DNA of 64,000 nucleotides from Chloroflexota bacterium (GTDB lineage: Bacteria; Chloroflexota; Anaerolineae; Anaerolineales; Villigracilaceae). Location of the stretch: NCBI GenBank assembly GCA_016213105.1, contig JACRBN010000019.1, forward strand, positions 124,001 through 188,000. The letters run 5' to 3'. Positions 48,029 to 57,901 of the stretch are shown in pieces. The notes below the pieces were generated by a model. It searched no databases and was not told where the DNA came from. It was given only the letters and a program-made list of their open reading frames with translations. A program made the translations under genes and the position numbers. Each line of letters starts with the position of its first letter. The first letter of the stretch is position 1.

Positions 48029-49849
48029 TCAGTCTCTTTCCTGTGGGGCAGTTTCCGTTTGTTTTGGACTGCCGCCAAGTTTTGGCTGCGGCTTGTCGAG
48101 ATATTGCTCCAGCAGCGAGGGCGCTTCGGGGTGATCCACGTGCAGGGCGTGGTCATAGTCGCCTGCCTCCACTGGCGGGTCAAAGCGGACTGGGCGTCGG
48201 ACGCCGAAGAGTTCGAAGAATTTTGTGACTCCCATCAACACGGTATAACGATATTCCTGCATTCGGAGCGACTGCCACTCGACAATGGAAGCCATTGCGC
48301 CCTGCACCCGCGCCTTGTCACGCACGATGCGGTGGATTTGCTTGGGATCGCGGAAACCGATTGGCGAGATGAGCATGGCGTTGGCGGCGAGAACCAAAAC
48401 CGCAAAGGAGATCAACACCATCCAGCCGCCCTCCTGCCATTTGCCAGCGATCTGTCCGACGAAGACAATTGCAGCCAGCGCTGCCGCAACCGATGCGGCA
48501 AACGCGCCCCATTTTCGTTTTGCCCCTGTGTAATGTTCAAGGACATGCCTGCGGATGGCGAGTCCCATGACCATGATCGGCATGAACACACCCACGCCGT
48601 AGAATGGCACAGCCACCGAGGTTTGTCCACGCACAAGGAGCATGATGATAATCGTTGCCGCAAAACCAATCGTTACGGAGCGGGTAAAGGTTCCCTGTGC
48701 GTTTCGATAGACAATGAATTCGGGAAGTTCGCCGATTGCCACGTCACGCCATTCGGTGGCTTGCAAATCCTGAAACGCCGTCATGGAAGCAGCGGACAGC
48801 AATGCCACTGCCAGGATTTGATACACCCAGAACAAAATCTCACCGCCAGGCAATTGGGTAAAGCCGATGTAGGCGAGATTGCCGACGAGGGTGCGTCCCA
48901 GTGTGCCGTCGAAGACATTGAAGCGGATGGCGAAGAAGGTCAGCATGAAGGTGGTCAGCCCGCCGTAGAACAGGAACGAGGTCTGGACGAAACGCCCAAT
49001 TCCAGCCTTGCCGCTGTAGAAATCCCACAACCCCTTGAGTTTCGGATAATGCTTCTTTCCCCATTTGACGATGCTGGCGTCTTCGTTGATAACGAACTGG
49101 ATGCCGTTGGACATGGCTTCCAAACCCGTCAGCGCAACCAGACCTTTCATGGAGGCTGTCAACAGGTGGAAGAGCGCCTGACTAAAGGAGACCTGCTTGA
49201 TGGTCTCTGCGACTTCCACAGCCGCAACGCCGCGCACGTTGGCATAAATCAAACCGCCAGCCATGAGCAGGGTCATCAGAACGAAGATTCCCAGCAGGGT
49301 AAAAACGATTTGCGCCGATTCGCCGCGTCCGCGGATGGTGAGGTACCAGGTGATTGCCGCCAGTATCCCGCCGATCAGGAAATGCCAGAACCAGTTCGTG
49401 CCGTAGAGTCCAAGCACCGAAAGCAACTGGTCGCCGCCCGAAAGCGCGGAGACGACGATGGTGAAAATGTAGTCCTGAATCAACACGACCGCCACGACCA
49501 GACTCAAACCTGGCGTCAGGTAGCGCATGGACGCGGTGTACGATCCGCCGCCTTCATTGAAAATTCCCAGCGAGTACATGTATAAAAAGCCAAATACGAT
49601 GTTGGCAACACTGATGATCGCCGCCGCAACGTAGCCCCATTCCTGAATGCCGTAGGGATGCAGGGCATGCATCATCTCGCCTGTTGCGTAGAAGTAGGAT
49701 GTGAAGTAGTCCACACCAAATAGCGCCACGGCTGCAAGCAAGCCGATTTGTCCCGCGCCGTGTATGTGAGCGCTTTCCTCCTTTTCAACGGGTGAGGCTT
49801 TGTATGCTAGAAATACAATTACGATGAGGATACCAATCGAAAATAGCAT
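48029..49849 (-). CDS. KimA/KUP-like APC-superfamily permease, probable potassium importer
   Basis: A 606-residue permease with about twelve helices. Landmarks resemble Bacillus KimA (607 residues): NEGGGSYTASMRYL in the first half, LTGLEAMSNGI, SAASMTAFQDLQATEW and PFYGVGVFMPIMVMGLAI. It lacks the longer USP-like tail of KimA, ending in a short acidic and Pro-rich segment. APC relatives carry amino acids, so that is the alternative; position between two KdpE-type systems favours potassium. It follows the unknown 353-residue gene by 21 bases. No riboswitch-like structure was seen upstream. Confidence 0.75.
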   Translation of the reverse strand: MLFSIGILIVIVFLAYKASPVEKEESAHIHGAGQIGLLAAVALFGVDYFTSYFYATGEMMHALHPYGIQEWGYVAAAIISVANIVFGFLYMYSLGIFNEGGGSYTASMRYLTPGLSLVVAVVLIQDYIFTIVVSALSGGDQLLSVLGLYGTNWFWHFLIGGILAAITWYLTIRGRGESAQIVFTLLGIFVLMTLLMAGGLIYANVRGVAAVEVAETIKQVSFSQALFHLLTASMKGLVALTGLEAMSNGIQFVINEDASIVKWGKKHYPKLKGLWDFYSGKAGIGRFVQTSFLFYGGLTTFMLTFFAIRFNVFDGTLGRTLVGNLAYIGFTQLPGGEILFWVYQILAVALLSAASMTAFQDLQATEWRDVAIGELPEFIVYRNAQGTFTRSVTIGFAATIIIMLLVRGQTSVAVPFYGVGVFMPIMVMGLAIRRHVLEHYTGAKRKWGAFAASVAAALAAIVFVGQIAGKWQEGGWMVLISFAVLVLAANAMLISPIGFRDPKQIHRIVRDKARVQGAMASIVEWQSLRMQEYRYTVLMGVTKFFELFGVRRPVRFDPPVEAGDYDHALHVDHPEAPSLLEQYLDKPQPKLGGSPKQTETAPQERD

Positions 49850-49870
49850 GTTGTTTACCTTCCAAAAAAA

Positions 49871-50932
49871 TTACGACTGAAAAGCCGTTTCGAGGGCTTT
49901 CAGTTGAGCAAGTAAATGTCTGCGGGTGGATGAATTCAGGCGCGTGTCCTGTGCAACCTTGGCTTGTTCGCCTTGTGCGGCGCGGACGACGAACGCGGGC
50001 ACGAACAGGATGCGCCCGGCGGGGATGATCTCCAGTTTGGAGGTTTCCATCTCTAAAGTCTGGTCGTCAAAATAGGAGAGGGTGATGCTCAGCCCGCGAT
50101 TCAGGGATTGCTTCTCCACCCGCTCCTTGATCCTGTGGATGATTTCCCGTGTGTTGAAATTTGCCAGCGCCCGTCCCTGGTAGACCAATTGCCCCAGAAT
50201 CCCATAGCGCTTCTGCTGGTATTCCGCGATGGCGGTGACATAAGGCGCAAGCGACAGGGCGCGGTGCAGGATCGTCACATACTGCTGCATGGAGCGAATG
50301 TGCGCCTCGGCCTCCGTCACGGAACCGACCAGCAGTTTTCCCTGGTCATCGAAAGCCACCCATTGCGGCAGGAAGAACTTCCGCGCGGCTGGGACGAAGG
50401 GGGTCTGCACCTCGCCGCGTCCGCCTTCGCTGCCATCCTCGACGATTGCGTCGCTGACTTGCGTGATGGCGGATTCAGGCGCATCGTCACCGCTAGGAAT
50501 ACTTGGGATTTGTTCATCGCCATCCGCGCGGTACGTCACCATGCGGCCCGCTGGGAGCATGGTGTTAACCAGGTGCATTGCTGCGGCAAAGCGCAGCAGC
50601 CCCGCGCTGACGGCGATTTCCTGGCTGGCCGATTTCTCCAACTCGTTCAGTCGCCGCATCAGCAGTTCACGCGTGTCGCGCTGCAGGAAGCCGCCAAGCG
50701 TGTTTTGTCTCTGGGCCTCGGGGATGTTGACCAGCGCGTTCTGTCCGTCCCGGGATGTCACCACGCGGTCAGGCAGGGAAAAATGCACCTGCGACGTTTT
50801 CGATATCAGCGCATCGGCGATGACCTGCGCCTGGCCTTCGAAAAAACGCTGAACGATGACAGGCTGGATATTGAACAACGCCTTTTGCTGTTCATATTCC
50901 TGTATCAAATGTGGAACCATATTATTTGTCAT
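49871..50932 (-). CDS. unknown 353-residue cytoplasmic protein linked to a KdpE paralogue and permease
   Basis: No family recognised. The protein is soluble, without signal peptide or membrane helices: a helical N-terminal third with many Gln and charged residues, an acidic linker (about 138-165, rich in Asp, Glu, Ser), then PAARKFFLPQWVAFDDQGKLLVG and a helical and beta C-terminal part ending in a Lys/Arg-Leu helix. Its ATG overlaps the stop of the upstream response regulator by four bases and the permease starts 21 bases downstream, so the three are almost surely one operon. A role in controlling potassium uptake is inferred from this only. Confidence 0.7.
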   Translation of the reverse strand: MTNNMVPHLIQEYEQQKALFNIQPVIVQRFFEGQAQVIADALISKTSQVHFSLPDRVVTSRDGQNALVNIPEAQRQNTLGGFLQRDTRELLMRRLNELEKSASQEIAVSAGLLRFAAAMHLVNTMLPAGRMVTYRADGDEQIPSIPSGDDAPESAITQVSDAIVEDGSEGGRGEVQTPFVPAARKFFLPQWVAFDDQGKLLVGSVTEAEAHIRSMQQYVTILHRALSLAPYVTAIAEYQQKRYGILGQLVYQGRALANFNTREIIHRIKERVEKQSLNRGLSITLSYFDDQTLEMETSKLEIIPAGRILFVPAFVVRAAQGEQAKVAQDTRLNSSTRRHLLAQLKALETAFQS

Positions 50933-51636
50933 ATTTTTTCGATTTCCTTGAGCCGATAACCGACGCCCGGCTCGGTGATGATGTGCTGCGGCCTCAATGG
51001 ATCGCTCTCGATCTTGTGTCGCAGATTGCTGATATTGACTCTAAGAAGATGGGCATCCGCCTCATAATTCCCGCCCCACACTTCCCTGATCAATTGCTGA
51101 TGGGTGAGGACTTTTCCCGCATGATTCACGAGTATTTTCAGGATGTTGTATTCGGTTGGCGTGAGGGTGACGGGCCGTTCATTGACCAGTACCTCGCGCT
51201 TAATAAAATTGACCGACAAACCGTTGTTCTGATAAACCGCGGATTCCGTCTCGGGCTTGTTGGAACGCCGCAGGGCGACCCGAATCCGCGCCAGCAGCTC
51301 ACTCGTGCCGAAGGGTTTGGTGAGGTAATCGTCCGCGCCCGCGTCGAGGGCGGCGACCTTATCCTGTTCGCTGTCCCGAACCGAGATGACGATGACGGGC
51401 ACGTCGGTCCACTCGCGCAGGCGGCGGGTCACTTCCGTGCCGTCCATGTCGGGCAATCCCAGGTCCAGGATGATCAGGTCGGGACGGTTGAGCGCCGCGA
51501 TTTGGATTGCCTCCCCGCCATTTTCCGCTTCCAAAATGGTGTAGCGATTCCCCAACGATGCGTTCAAAAAACGCCGTATGGGACGTTCATCGTCCACGAC
51601 CAGGATTTTCAAAGGGAGGTCTGAAAGGGTCGACAT
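50929..51636 (-). CDS. response regulator, KdpE-like (OmpR family) 2
   Basis: A 235-residue OmpR-family regulator closely similar to the KdpE at 44505: receiver with DDE, Asp in ILDLGLPDMDGTEV, YLTKPFGTSELLARI, and a winged helix with LTPTEYNILKILVNHAGKVLTHQQLI. No own histidine kinase is adjacent, so KdpD at 45290 is the likely donor. It is followed by the unknown 353-residue gene (four-base overlap) and the KimA-like permease. Two TCAAGAA-type direct repeats lie just upstream of its start. Start chosen at ATG 51636 rather than the preceding TTG. Confidence 0.9.
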   Translation of the reverse strand: MSTLSDLPLKILVVDDERPIRRFLNASLGNRYTILEAENGGEAIQIAALNRPDLIILDLGLPDMDGTEVTRRLREWTDVPVIVISVRDSEQDKVAALDAGADDYLTKPFGTSELLARIRVALRRSNKPETESAVYQNNGLSVNFIKREVLVNERPVTLTPTEYNILKILVNHAGKVLTHQQLIREVWGGNYEADAHLLRVNISNLRHKIESDPLRPQHIITEPGVGYRLKEIEKI

Positions 51637-51646
51637 CAATGCGCCA

Positions 51647-51664
51647 TCAAGAAAGCATCAAGAA
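51647..51664. promoter_or_regulatory. direct-repeat site A (TCAAGAA-N4-TCAAGAA), upstream of response regulator 2
   Basis: Two exact TCAAGAA heptamers with 11-base spacing, 11 bases before the regulator start. Candidate OmpR-family (KdpE-like) operator. Confidence 0.55.
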
Positions 51665-51722
51665 CGATGGACATTCTATGTTTGGGCGTGTCAATTTAGG
51701 CGCAAGAAATGCCCCCTGCGCG

Positions 51723-51740
51723 TCAAGAAAGTGTCAAGAA
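51723..51740. promoter_or_regulatory. direct-repeat site B (TCAAGAA-N4-TCAAGAA), upstream of response regulator 2
   Basis: Two exact TCAAGAA heptamers at 11-base spacing, about 87 bases before the regulator start. On the minus strand it reads TTCTTGA-N4-TTCTTGAC, which also resembles a -35 box. Confidence 0.6.
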
Positions 51741-51838
51741 AGACTCTGGAGTCGGACAGCTTGCTGTCCGATTGATCTCAACCCATCAGCGCCCACAGGG
51801 GCAGGTGATCGGATGGACTCCAGAATCGTGAAATCCGA

Positions 51839-52012
51839 TTACTGGCTGGCCCAGGATTTATACAGAAAGAACGCATTCGCCCAAACGAGCAGGAAGAGCA
51901 TCAATAGCTGGTGCTGGAATGCGCTCAGATTCAAAAACGAAGCGCCGATGATGCCTGCCAGCGGCGAATAAGTTATGACCTGCTCGATGACTCGAATGGG
52001 TTTTTTCTGCAT
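51839..52012 (-). CDS. small membrane protein, 57 residues
   Basis: An unlisted 57-residue frame: a basic N-terminus (QKKPIRVIEQ), then two hydrophobic stretches (about 14-28 and 36-51) split by an LSAFQHQ turn. AAGGTG lies seven bases ahead of the ATG. It is the last frame of the kdp group after the DUF4118-GAF gene, and two direct-repeat operator candidates lie directly upstream. No family recognised; it could be a small accessory subunit of a K+ transporter. Confidence 0.6.
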   Translation of the reverse strand: MQKKPIRVIEQVITYSPLAGIIGASFLNLSAFQHQLLMLFLLVWANAFFLYKSWASQ

Positions 52013-52055
52013 GTTTCATCACCTTTTTGACGCTACCAGTTTATTCAGTTGCGCG

Positions 52056-52073
52056 TCAAAAAGGGGACAAGAA
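52056..52073. promoter_or_regulatory. direct-repeat site C (TCAAAAA-N4-ACAAGAA)
   Basis: Heptamers related to site A with the same 11-base spacing, 44 bases before the small membrane-protein gene. Confidence 0.5.
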
Positions 52074-52087
52074 GCGGCCGAATCGAG

Positions 52088-52105
52088 TCAAGACATTGTC
52101 AAGAG
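52088..52105. promoter_or_regulatory. direct-repeat site D (TCAAGAC-N4-TCAAGAG)
   Basis: Same spacing, 15 bases beyond site C, upstream of the small membrane-protein gene. Confidence 0.5.
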
Positions 52106-52120
52106 CAGGTCATTTTCTCT

Positions 52121-52867
52121 TCATTTTGCGCCGGCTTGCGGCAATGTTCCCCTTGCATTTTGTTCCATTTCAAGAGACTGGGTGCGTTCGAAGGCTCGCG
52201 CGGCCTGGGAGGCAAAATTTTGGAGCAGATGGCTGCCCTCCGCCGGCAGATCCGAAAATTCGCCGCGCCATATTTGGATCTCACCCACCAGCCCCCAGGC
52301 ATTCAAAATCGGGAGAACCCGGTCGGGTTGTCCTTTTTCGGCAATGCCGCGCGTTTCACTGACCGCAATACGCGGCGCTTGCTTCGACTGTTGGAAGGTC
52401 ACATTGACCTGCGAGGCCTGAAAAAGCTGCCTGACGTAACCGGCGATGGTACGCGCCACGGCGTCCTGGGTGCGCAGGTTGGCGAGCGCGGAACTCAACT
52501 CATACATGAAGGTAGCTTCACGCGCCCTGGACAGGCTGTCCTGGATGCGCCCAACCACCACAATGGCAATCGTGAAAAATATGACGAGCACCAGCCAGCC
52601 TTCCAGGCTGCCGACCGCGAAGGTGTAAAAGGGCGGGATGAACAGGAAGTCGAAGCACAGGGCGGCCGTCAATGCGGCGCTGACGCCCGACGCCTGGCTC
52701 CATTTGCTGGCGCTCCAGGCAATCGGCGCGAGATACAGCAGGCCGATGACCGCTTCTCCGAGCACATCCCTGCCGATCAGCCACATGGGGATGGTCATGG
52801 CCAAGACGGTCAGCATGCCGCGCAGTCCATTGGTTAACATGGTTGGCGTGAGTTTGATTTTCGTCAT
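52121..52867 (-). CDS. kinase-less KdpD-like protein (DUF4118 membrane domain plus GAF)
   Basis: A 248-residue protein matching only the middle of KdpD: a four-helix DUF4118 domain (about 12-105, with LLYLAPIAWSASKWSQ and LCFDFLFIPPFYTF) and a GAF-like domain (about 125-235). It lacks the N-terminal KdpD ATPase domain, USP domain, HisKA and HATPase. The end is a clean stop and AAGGAGC precedes the ATG, so it looks like a working short gene rather than decay. It sits after kdpC and might modulate KdpD by dimerising or sensing ions. Alternatively it is a remnant of a second kdpD. Confidence 0.8.
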   Translation of the reverse strand: MTKIKLTPTMLTNGLRGMLTVLAMTIPMWLIGRDVLGEAVIGLLYLAPIAWSASKWSQASGVSAALTAALCFDFLFIPPFYTFAVGSLEGWLVLVIFFTIAIVVVGRIQDSLSRAREATFMYELSSALANLRTQDAVARTIAGYVRQLFQASQVNVTFQQSKQAPRIAVSETRGIAEKGQPDRVLPILNAWGLVGEIQIWRGEFSDLPAEGSHLLQNFASQAARAFERTQSLEMEQNARGTLPQAGAK

Positions 52868-52895
52868 GAGTTTGCTCCTTTCGAATGGGAGGCCG

Positions 52896-53465
52896 TTATT
52901 CCAGGCCGTCCAAGGCAAGATTGAGTTTTAATACGTTGACGCGCGGCTCGCCCAGAATGCCGAACTGGCGGCCTTCGGTGTACTCCTCCACCAGGGCGCG
53001 CACCTGTGCTTCGCCCAACCCGCGGGCGGATGCCACACGATGGACCTGGTACAACGCTGCGGCGACGCTAATGTGTGGGTCAAGTCCGCTGCCCGAAGCA
53101 GTCACCAGGTCGACGGGAATCGGGAGCGTGTTGGTCGGGTCGGCGGCCTTGAGCGCTTCGATGCGCGCCTGCACGGCCTGGAGTAAATCGGGATTCATCG
53201 GCCCATAGTTGGAGCCTGACGACGCCGCCGCGTTGTATCCAGCCGCGGAGGGGCGGCCCCAAAAGTATTTCGGATCATCGAACTGCTGGCCGATCCATTC
53301 CGAGCCACGGGCCTGGCCGTCGATGACGACGAGGCTGCCGTTGGCCTGGTGCGGAAAGACGAGTTGCGCGATGCCAGTCACCACGAGCGGATAGATCACA
53401 CCCGTGATGACGGTCAGGATCAGCAGCATAAAAAACGCGGGGCGGAGTTGGGATTTCATTTTCAT
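52896..53465 (-). CDS. kdpC: potassium-transporting ATPase subunit KdpC
   Basis: A 189-residue KdpC with one N-terminal membrane helix (about 10-33, [18 protein letters not shown]) and the soluble domain with [19 protein letters not shown] and a C-terminal [12 protein letters not shown]. It stabilises the KdpFABC complex. The first ATG overlaps the stop of the 131-residue gene by four bases; a second ATG six bases on is better spaced from AAGGA. Confidence 0.95.
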   Translation of the reverse strand: MKMKSQLRPAFFMLLILTVITGVIYPLVVTGIAQLVFPHQANGSLVVIDGQARGSEWIGQQFDDPKYFWGRPSAAGYNAAASSGSNYGPMNPDLLQAVQARIEALKAADPTNTLPIPVDLVTASGSGLDPHISVAAALYQVHRVASARGLGEAQVRALVEEYTEGRQFGILGEPRVNVLKLNLALDGLE

Positions 53466-53857
53466 TCCTTCTTCGAATCTTGCGCGGTTTCCTCCACCGG
53501 GGTGAAGTCCGCGTCGATAAAGTCCATTTCGAACGTATTGCCCAGGGTGCCTTTCAACTCCGACTCGGGGAGTTGAAGCATCGGGCGTTGGGCGGCCTCC
53601 GCCATCTGGCGCGGAGGGATGCGCGTCACGATGACCGATCCGTAATACTGCCTCCGCTCCGCGGCCGACAGGGACCTGGAATTCGCGCTGAGCCAGAGGT
53701 GTACCAATCCAAAGACGGCCAGGAGAATTCCGATTTGCACGGCCTGATGTCCACGCTCGGAAAGTTCAAGGCGGTGCTCCAGCAGAAACAGTACGACCAG
53801 CAGCGGCAGGGTCAGATACAACTGCCACCATTTGGGGCGGACGTTGATGCGCGACAT
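53462..53857 (-). CDS. unknown 131-residue membrane protein between kdpB and kdpC
   Basis: Two hydrophobic helices (about 11-27 and 40-58) followed by a 70-residue soluble tail with acidic C-terminus. AGGAG lies seven bases before the ATG. It begins nine bases after kdpB and overlaps kdpC by ATGA, so it is translated with the pump. No family recognised. Usual kdp operons have kdpB directly followed by kdpC, so this is an extra, perhaps lineage-specific, component. Confidence 0.75.
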   Translation of the reverse strand: MSRINVRPKWWQLYLTLPLLVVLFLLEHRLELSERGHQAVQIGILLAVFGLVHLWLSANSRSLSAAERRQYYGSVIVTRIPPRQMAEAAQRPMLQLPESELKGTLGNTFEMDFIDADFTPVEETAQDSKKE

Positions 53858-53866
53858 AAGAATCTC

Positions 53867-55969
53867 CTATACCAGTCGAAGCGCAACCAGCAGCATGTCG
53901 ATCAGCTTGATGCCGATGAACGGGGCGATTAATCCGCCCAAACCGTAGATCAACAGGTTGTCGCGCAGCAACTGCGCCCCACCGACGGCGCGATACGGCA
54001 CGCCGCGCAAGGCCAGCGGGATCAAGGCAATGATGATGAGCGCATTGAAGATCACCGCCGACAGGATGGCGCTCTCGGGTGTGGCCAGCCGCATGAAGTT
54101 CAACGTGTTCAGGACGGGATACGTCGATGCGAACGCGGCAGGGATGATCGCGAAATACTTCGCCACATCATTGGCAATGCTGAAGGTGGTCAGCGCGCCG
54201 CGCGTCATCAGCAATTGTTTGCCGATCTCCACGATCTCGATCAGTTTGGTCGGGTTGCTGTCCAGGTCGATCATGTTGGCGGCTTCGCGCGCGGGCTGGG
54301 TGCCCGTGTTCATCGCCACGGCCACGTCGGCCTGGGCCAGCGCGGGCGCATCGTTCGTGCCGTCGCCCGTCATCGCCACCAGTTTGCCGCCCGCCTGATG
54401 TTCGCGGATCAACTTCAGCTTGGCCTCGGGTGTGGCCTGCGCCAGGAAGTCGTCCACGCCCGCCTCGGCGGCGATGGCGGCCGCGGTTAGCGGGTTGTCG
54501 CCCGTGATCATCACGGTCTTGATGCCCATCTTGCGCAACTGCGCGAAGCGTTCCTTGATCCCGCCCTTGACGATGTCCTTCAAGTGGATGACGCCCAGCG
54601 CGTGACTGTTGCGCGATACCACCAGCGGCGTGCCGCCCATGCGCGCGATATTTTCCACGGCGGGTCTCAAGTCAGAGGGAACGCCATTATTATTGGAATG
54701 GATTATCTCGATCATCGTATCGGGCGCGCCCTTGCGGATGGCGGTGCCGTCAAAGTCGACTCCGCTCATGCGGGTCTGGGCGGTGAACGGGATGAAGTGC
54801 ATCCCCTCGGGCGCTTCGTCGCTGGACCCCATGCTGCGTCCGCGCAACCCGAATTTTTCCTTGGCGAGGACGACGATCGAGCGGCCCTCGGGCGTTTCAT
54901 CCGCCAGGGAAGCGAGCTGCGCGGCTTCCGCCAGCTCGTATGCGTCGACGCCGTTGACAGGGATGAATTCCACCGCCTGGCGGTTGCCGAGCGTGATCGT
55001 GCCCGTCTTGTCGAGCAGCAGCACGTCCACGTCGCCGGCGGCCTCCACGGCGCGGCCCGACATGGCGATGACGTTGCGCTGGATCATGCGGTCCATGCCC
55101 GCGATGCCGATGGCCGAGAGCAGTCCGCCAATCGTGGTCGGGATCAAACACACCAGCAGCGCCACCAATACGGTGATCGTGATCGCAGTCCCTTTCCCAG
55201 CGGCGCCGACGCTGTAGAGCGAGTAGGGCAGGAGCGTGGCGCACACGACCAGGAAGATGATGGTGAAGCCCGCCAGCAAAATGTTGAGCGCAATCTCGTT
55301 GGGCGTCTTCTGACGCTTGGCGCCTTCGACCATGCTGATCATGCGGTCGAGGAAGCCCTCGCCAGGGTCGGCGCTGACGCGGACGATGAGCCAGTCCGAG
55401 AGCAGGCGCGTGCCGCCCGTGACCGCCGAACGGTCGCCGCCCGCCTCGCGCACCACGGGAGCGGATTCACCCGTCACCGCGCTTTCGTCCACCGAGGCGA
55501 TGCCCGCCGCGATCTCGCCGTCCGCGGGCAGTATGTCGCCCGCTTCGACCAGATATAGATCGTTCCTGCGCAGCGCCGTGGATGAAACCACTTCCACGTT
55601 GGAGAGGGTGGCCTGAACATCCCTGGCTTCGCCGCGCACTTTCCTGGCGGGGGTATCCTTCCGCGCCTTACGCAGCGACTCGGCCTGAGCCTTGCCGCGC
55701 CCCTCGGCCACCGCCTCGGAGAAATTTGCGAATAGGACGGTGAACCACAGCCAGAGCGCGATGGCGCCGATGAAGCCTGTCGGAGCTTCGCCCTGTCCGA
55801 GCAGGGCCTGGATCCACAAGACGGTGGTCAGCAGGCTGCCGACTTCCACCACGAACATGACGGGGTTTCGCACCATCGCGCGCGGGTCGAGCTTGATAAA
55901 GGATTCCACGACGGCGCGCTGATACATCTCGCGGCGGACTGTAGTTACTTTTTTCGTTTGAATTGTCAT
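53867..55969 (-). CDS. kdpB: potassium-transporting P-type ATPase KdpB
   Basis: A 700-residue P-type ATPase. Seen: TGES in the actuator domain, phosphorylation motif DKTGT (near 325), nucleotide-binding text and [15 protein letters not shown] near the hinge, with membrane helices at about 30-85, 240-300 and 600-700. It hydrolyses ATP to power potassium uptake through KdpA. Start chosen at ATG 55969; the longer frame to 56050 is palindromic repeat. Preceded by that repeat and followed by the 131-residue gene. Confidence 0.96.
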   Translation of the reverse strand: MTIQTKKVTTVRREMYQRAVVESFIKLDPRAMVRNPVMFVVEVGSLLTTVLWIQALLGQGEAPTGFIGAIALWLWFTVLFANFSEAVAEGRGKAQAESLRKARKDTPARKVRGEARDVQATLSNVEVVSSTALRRNDLYLVEAGDILPADGEIAAGIASVDESAVTGESAPVVREAGGDRSAVTGGTRLLSDWLIVRVSADPGEGFLDRMISMVEGAKRQKTPNEIALNILLAGFTIIFLVVCATLLPYSLYSVGAAGKGTAITITVLVALLVCLIPTTIGGLLSAIGIAGMDRMIQRNVIAMSGRAVEAAGDVDVLLLDKTGTITLGNRQAVEFIPVNGVDAYELAEAAQLASLADETPEGRSIVVLAKEKFGLRGRSMGSSDEAPEGMHFIPFTAQTRMSGVDFDGTAIRKGAPDTMIEIIHSNNNGVPSDLRPAVENIARMGGTPLVVSRNSHALGVIHLKDIVKGGIKERFAQLRKMGIKTVMITGDNPLTAAAIAAEAGVDDFLAQATPEAKLKLIREHQAGGKLVAMTGDGTNDAPALAQADVAVAMNTGTQPAREAANMIDLDSNPTKLIEIVEIGKQLLMTRGALTTFSIANDVAKYFAIIPAAFASTYPVLNTLNFMRLATPESAILSAVIFNALIIIALIPLALRGVPYRAVGGAQLLRDNLLIYGLGGLIAPFIGIKLIDMLLVALRLV

Positions 55970-55986
55970 TTTTACTTTCTCGTATA

Positions 55987-56080
55987 TCATTGCGAGGAGC
56001 GACCATAGGGAGCGATGAAGCAATCTCCTGTTATCTTGAGGTTGCTTCATCTTCGCTTTGCTCCTCCTCGCAACGACATC
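55987..56080. repeat. dispersed ~90-bp palindromic element (GAAGCAATC family), copy 4
   Basis: Ends ATTGCGAGGAGCGA / CTCCTCGCAACGAC; inner GAAGCAATCTC / GAGGTTGCTTC. It occupies the kdpA-kdpB spacer and touches the kdpA stop. Confidence 0.88.
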
Positions 56081-57812
56081 ACATTCCGAAGATCATCAAG
56101 TGCTCGACGATCGGTCCCAGCGCCAGGGCGGGGATGAAGCTCAACGCGCCGACGATCATGATGACGCCGATCAGCCAGGCCACGAAGAGCGGAGTATGCG
56201 TGGGCAGCGTGCCACTGCTGGCAGGAACCTTCTTCTTGCGGGCGAGCGATCCTGCAATCGCCAGCGCGGGCACGATCAACCAGTAACGCGCAAAGAACAT
56301 GCAGATGCCCAGGGCGATGTTGTAGAAGGGATTGTTCGCGCCCAACCCCGCGAAGGCCGAGCCATTGTTATTGGCCGCGGAGGAAAAGGCGTACAGCACT
56401 TCGCTGAAGCCGTGCGGGCCGCCCGTGTTCCAGATGGTCGCCAGTCCCAGCGGATTCACCACCGCAATGGCCGTTCCGACCTTCGCCAGCAGGATGGGAA
56501 TCAACAGCATGAGCGCCGCCATCTTCATCTCGTAGACTTCGATCTTTTTGCCCAGGTATTCGGGCGTGCGTCCCACCATCAGGCCTGCGATGAAGACCGC
56601 CACGATGACGAAGCCCAGCATCCCATACAGGCCCGAGCCGACGCCGCCGAAGATGATCTCGCCCAATTGCATCATGAACAACGGAACCATCCCGCCGAGC
56701 GGCATGTACGAGTCGTGCATCGAGTTGACCGAGCCGTTCGAGGCGGCGGTCGTAGCCGTGGCCCACAGCGCGGAGTTGGCGATCCCAAAGCGGAGCTCCT
56801 TGCCTTCCATGTTGCCGCCCGGGTTGAGGTGGGTCTGTGTTTGATCCACGCCCATTGCAGTGAAGGCGGGGTTGCCGCCCTGCTCCGCCCAAACCGCCAG
56901 CGATAGAAAGGCCGCGAAGATCAATGTCATGGTAATCAGGATCGCCCAGCCCTGGCGTGTGTCCCCGACCATTTTGCCGAAGGTGTAACACAGCGCAGCG
57001 GGAATCAGGAGAATGGACAGCATCTCGATGAAGTTCGAGAAGGGTGTGGGGTTTTCGAGCGGATGCGCGGAGTTGACGTTGAAGAATCCGCCGCCATTGG
57101 TGCCCAGTTGCTTAATGGCGATCTGCGATGCGGCAGGACCGACTGCAATCATCTGGTCGGTCGCACTGGTCGTGGCTTGAAGCGGCAGGATGGCCTTGTA
57201 TTCGCTGAATGTCTGCGCCACGCCCTGCGAGACGAGCGCCAGCGCCACCATCAGCGAAAGCGGCAGGAGGATGTAGAGCGTACTGCGCGTCAAATCGACC
57301 CAGAAATTGCCAATCCCTTTGGCGGTGTGACGGACAATGCCGCGAATCAACGCAACCAACACGGCCATGCCCGTTGCGGCTGAGACGAAGTTCTGCACCG
57401 TCAGGCCGAGCATCTGCGTGAGATAGCTCATGGTTGTCTCGCCGCCGTAGCCCTGCCAGTTGGTATTGGACGCAAAACTGACCGCCGTATTCCAAGCCGA
57501 ATCCGCGCTGACGGGACCCAGTCCCTGCGGGTTGAACGGCAGGACAGCCTGGAAACGCTGCAAGAGGTAAACCGCCAGCAGGCCAAACGCGTTGAACAAA
57601 ATCACGGCCACAGCGTATGTTTTCCAACTCATATCCTCACCAGGGTTGACGCCAGAGAGGCGGTACATGAATCGTTCCACGGGACCCAATACGGGTTCCA
57701 GGAAGGTGCGCTCGCCCTGATAGACCTTCGCCATGAAGGTCCCAAGCGGTTTGACCAGCGCCAGTAGAACCACCAGGTACAAAATTATTTGAAGCCAGCC
57801 ATAGAGATTCAT
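56079..57812 (-). CDS. kdpA: potassium-transporting ATPase channel subunit KdpA
   Basis: A 577-residue membrane protein with about ten helices and the four filter-like segments; [14 protein letters not shown] is the clearest (near residues 240-253). It forms the potassium-selective pore of KdpFABC. ATG 57812 overlaps the kdpF stop by two bases and has GGAG eight bases away, so it was preferred to the GTG at 57821. Confidence 0.96.
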   Translation of the reverse strand: MNLYGWLQIILYLVVLLALVKPLGTFMAKVYQGERTFLEPVLGPVERFMYRLSGVNPGEDMSWKTYAVAVILFNAFGLLAVYLLQRFQAVLPFNPQGLGPVSADSAWNTAVSFASNTNWQGYGGETTMSYLTQMLGLTVQNFVSAATGMAVLVALIRGIVRHTAKGIGNFWVDLTRSTLYILLPLSLMVALALVSQGVAQTFSEYKAILPLQATTSATDQMIAVGPAASQIAIKQLGTNGGGFFNVNSAHPLENPTPFSNFIEMLSILLIPAALCYTFGKMVGDTRQGWAILITMTLIFAAFLSLAVWAEQGGNPAFTAMGVDQTQTHLNPGGNMEGKELRFGIANSALWATATTAASNGSVNSMHDSYMPLGGMVPLFMMQLGEIIFGGVGSGLYGMLGFVIVAVFIAGLMVGRTPEYLGKKIEVYEMKMAALMLLIPILLAKVGTAIAVVNPLGLATIWNTGGPHGFSEVLYAFSSAANNNGSAFAGLGANNPFYNIALGICMFFARYWLIVPALAIAGSLARKKKVPASSGTLPTHTPLFVAWLIGVIMIVGALSFIPALALGPIVEHLMIFGM

Positions 57813-57901
57813 CCGAACCACTCCGGTTTGAGCAGGGCCAAAACAAGGTAGATCAACAGGGCCAGGGTGATCCCGCCTGTGATGAGATAAAGGGCGTTCA
57901 T
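57809..57901 (-). CDS. kdpF: KdpF, 30-residue lipid-like subunit
   Basis: A 30-residue single-helix protein ending in [12 protein letters not shown], the typical KdpF end (LxxxLLKPExF). Starts with MNALYLITGG. It stabilises the KdpFABC complex. It overlaps kdpA at the stop and the upstream 32-residue frame at the start, so all three are coupled. Confidence 0.9.
   Translation of the reverse strand: MNALYLITGGITLALLIYLVLALLKPEWFG

Noticed and set aside
49850-51636. A c-di-AMP (ydaO-type) riboswitch ahead of the KimA-like permease
   Set aside because: Only 21 bases separate it from the upstream gene, and no suitable structured leader was seen before the operon.
52121-52867. Kinase-less KdpD-like gene as a pseudogene
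   Set aside because: It has a good ribosome site, a clean frame and a normal stop, and sits within the kdp operon; decay is possible but not favoured.
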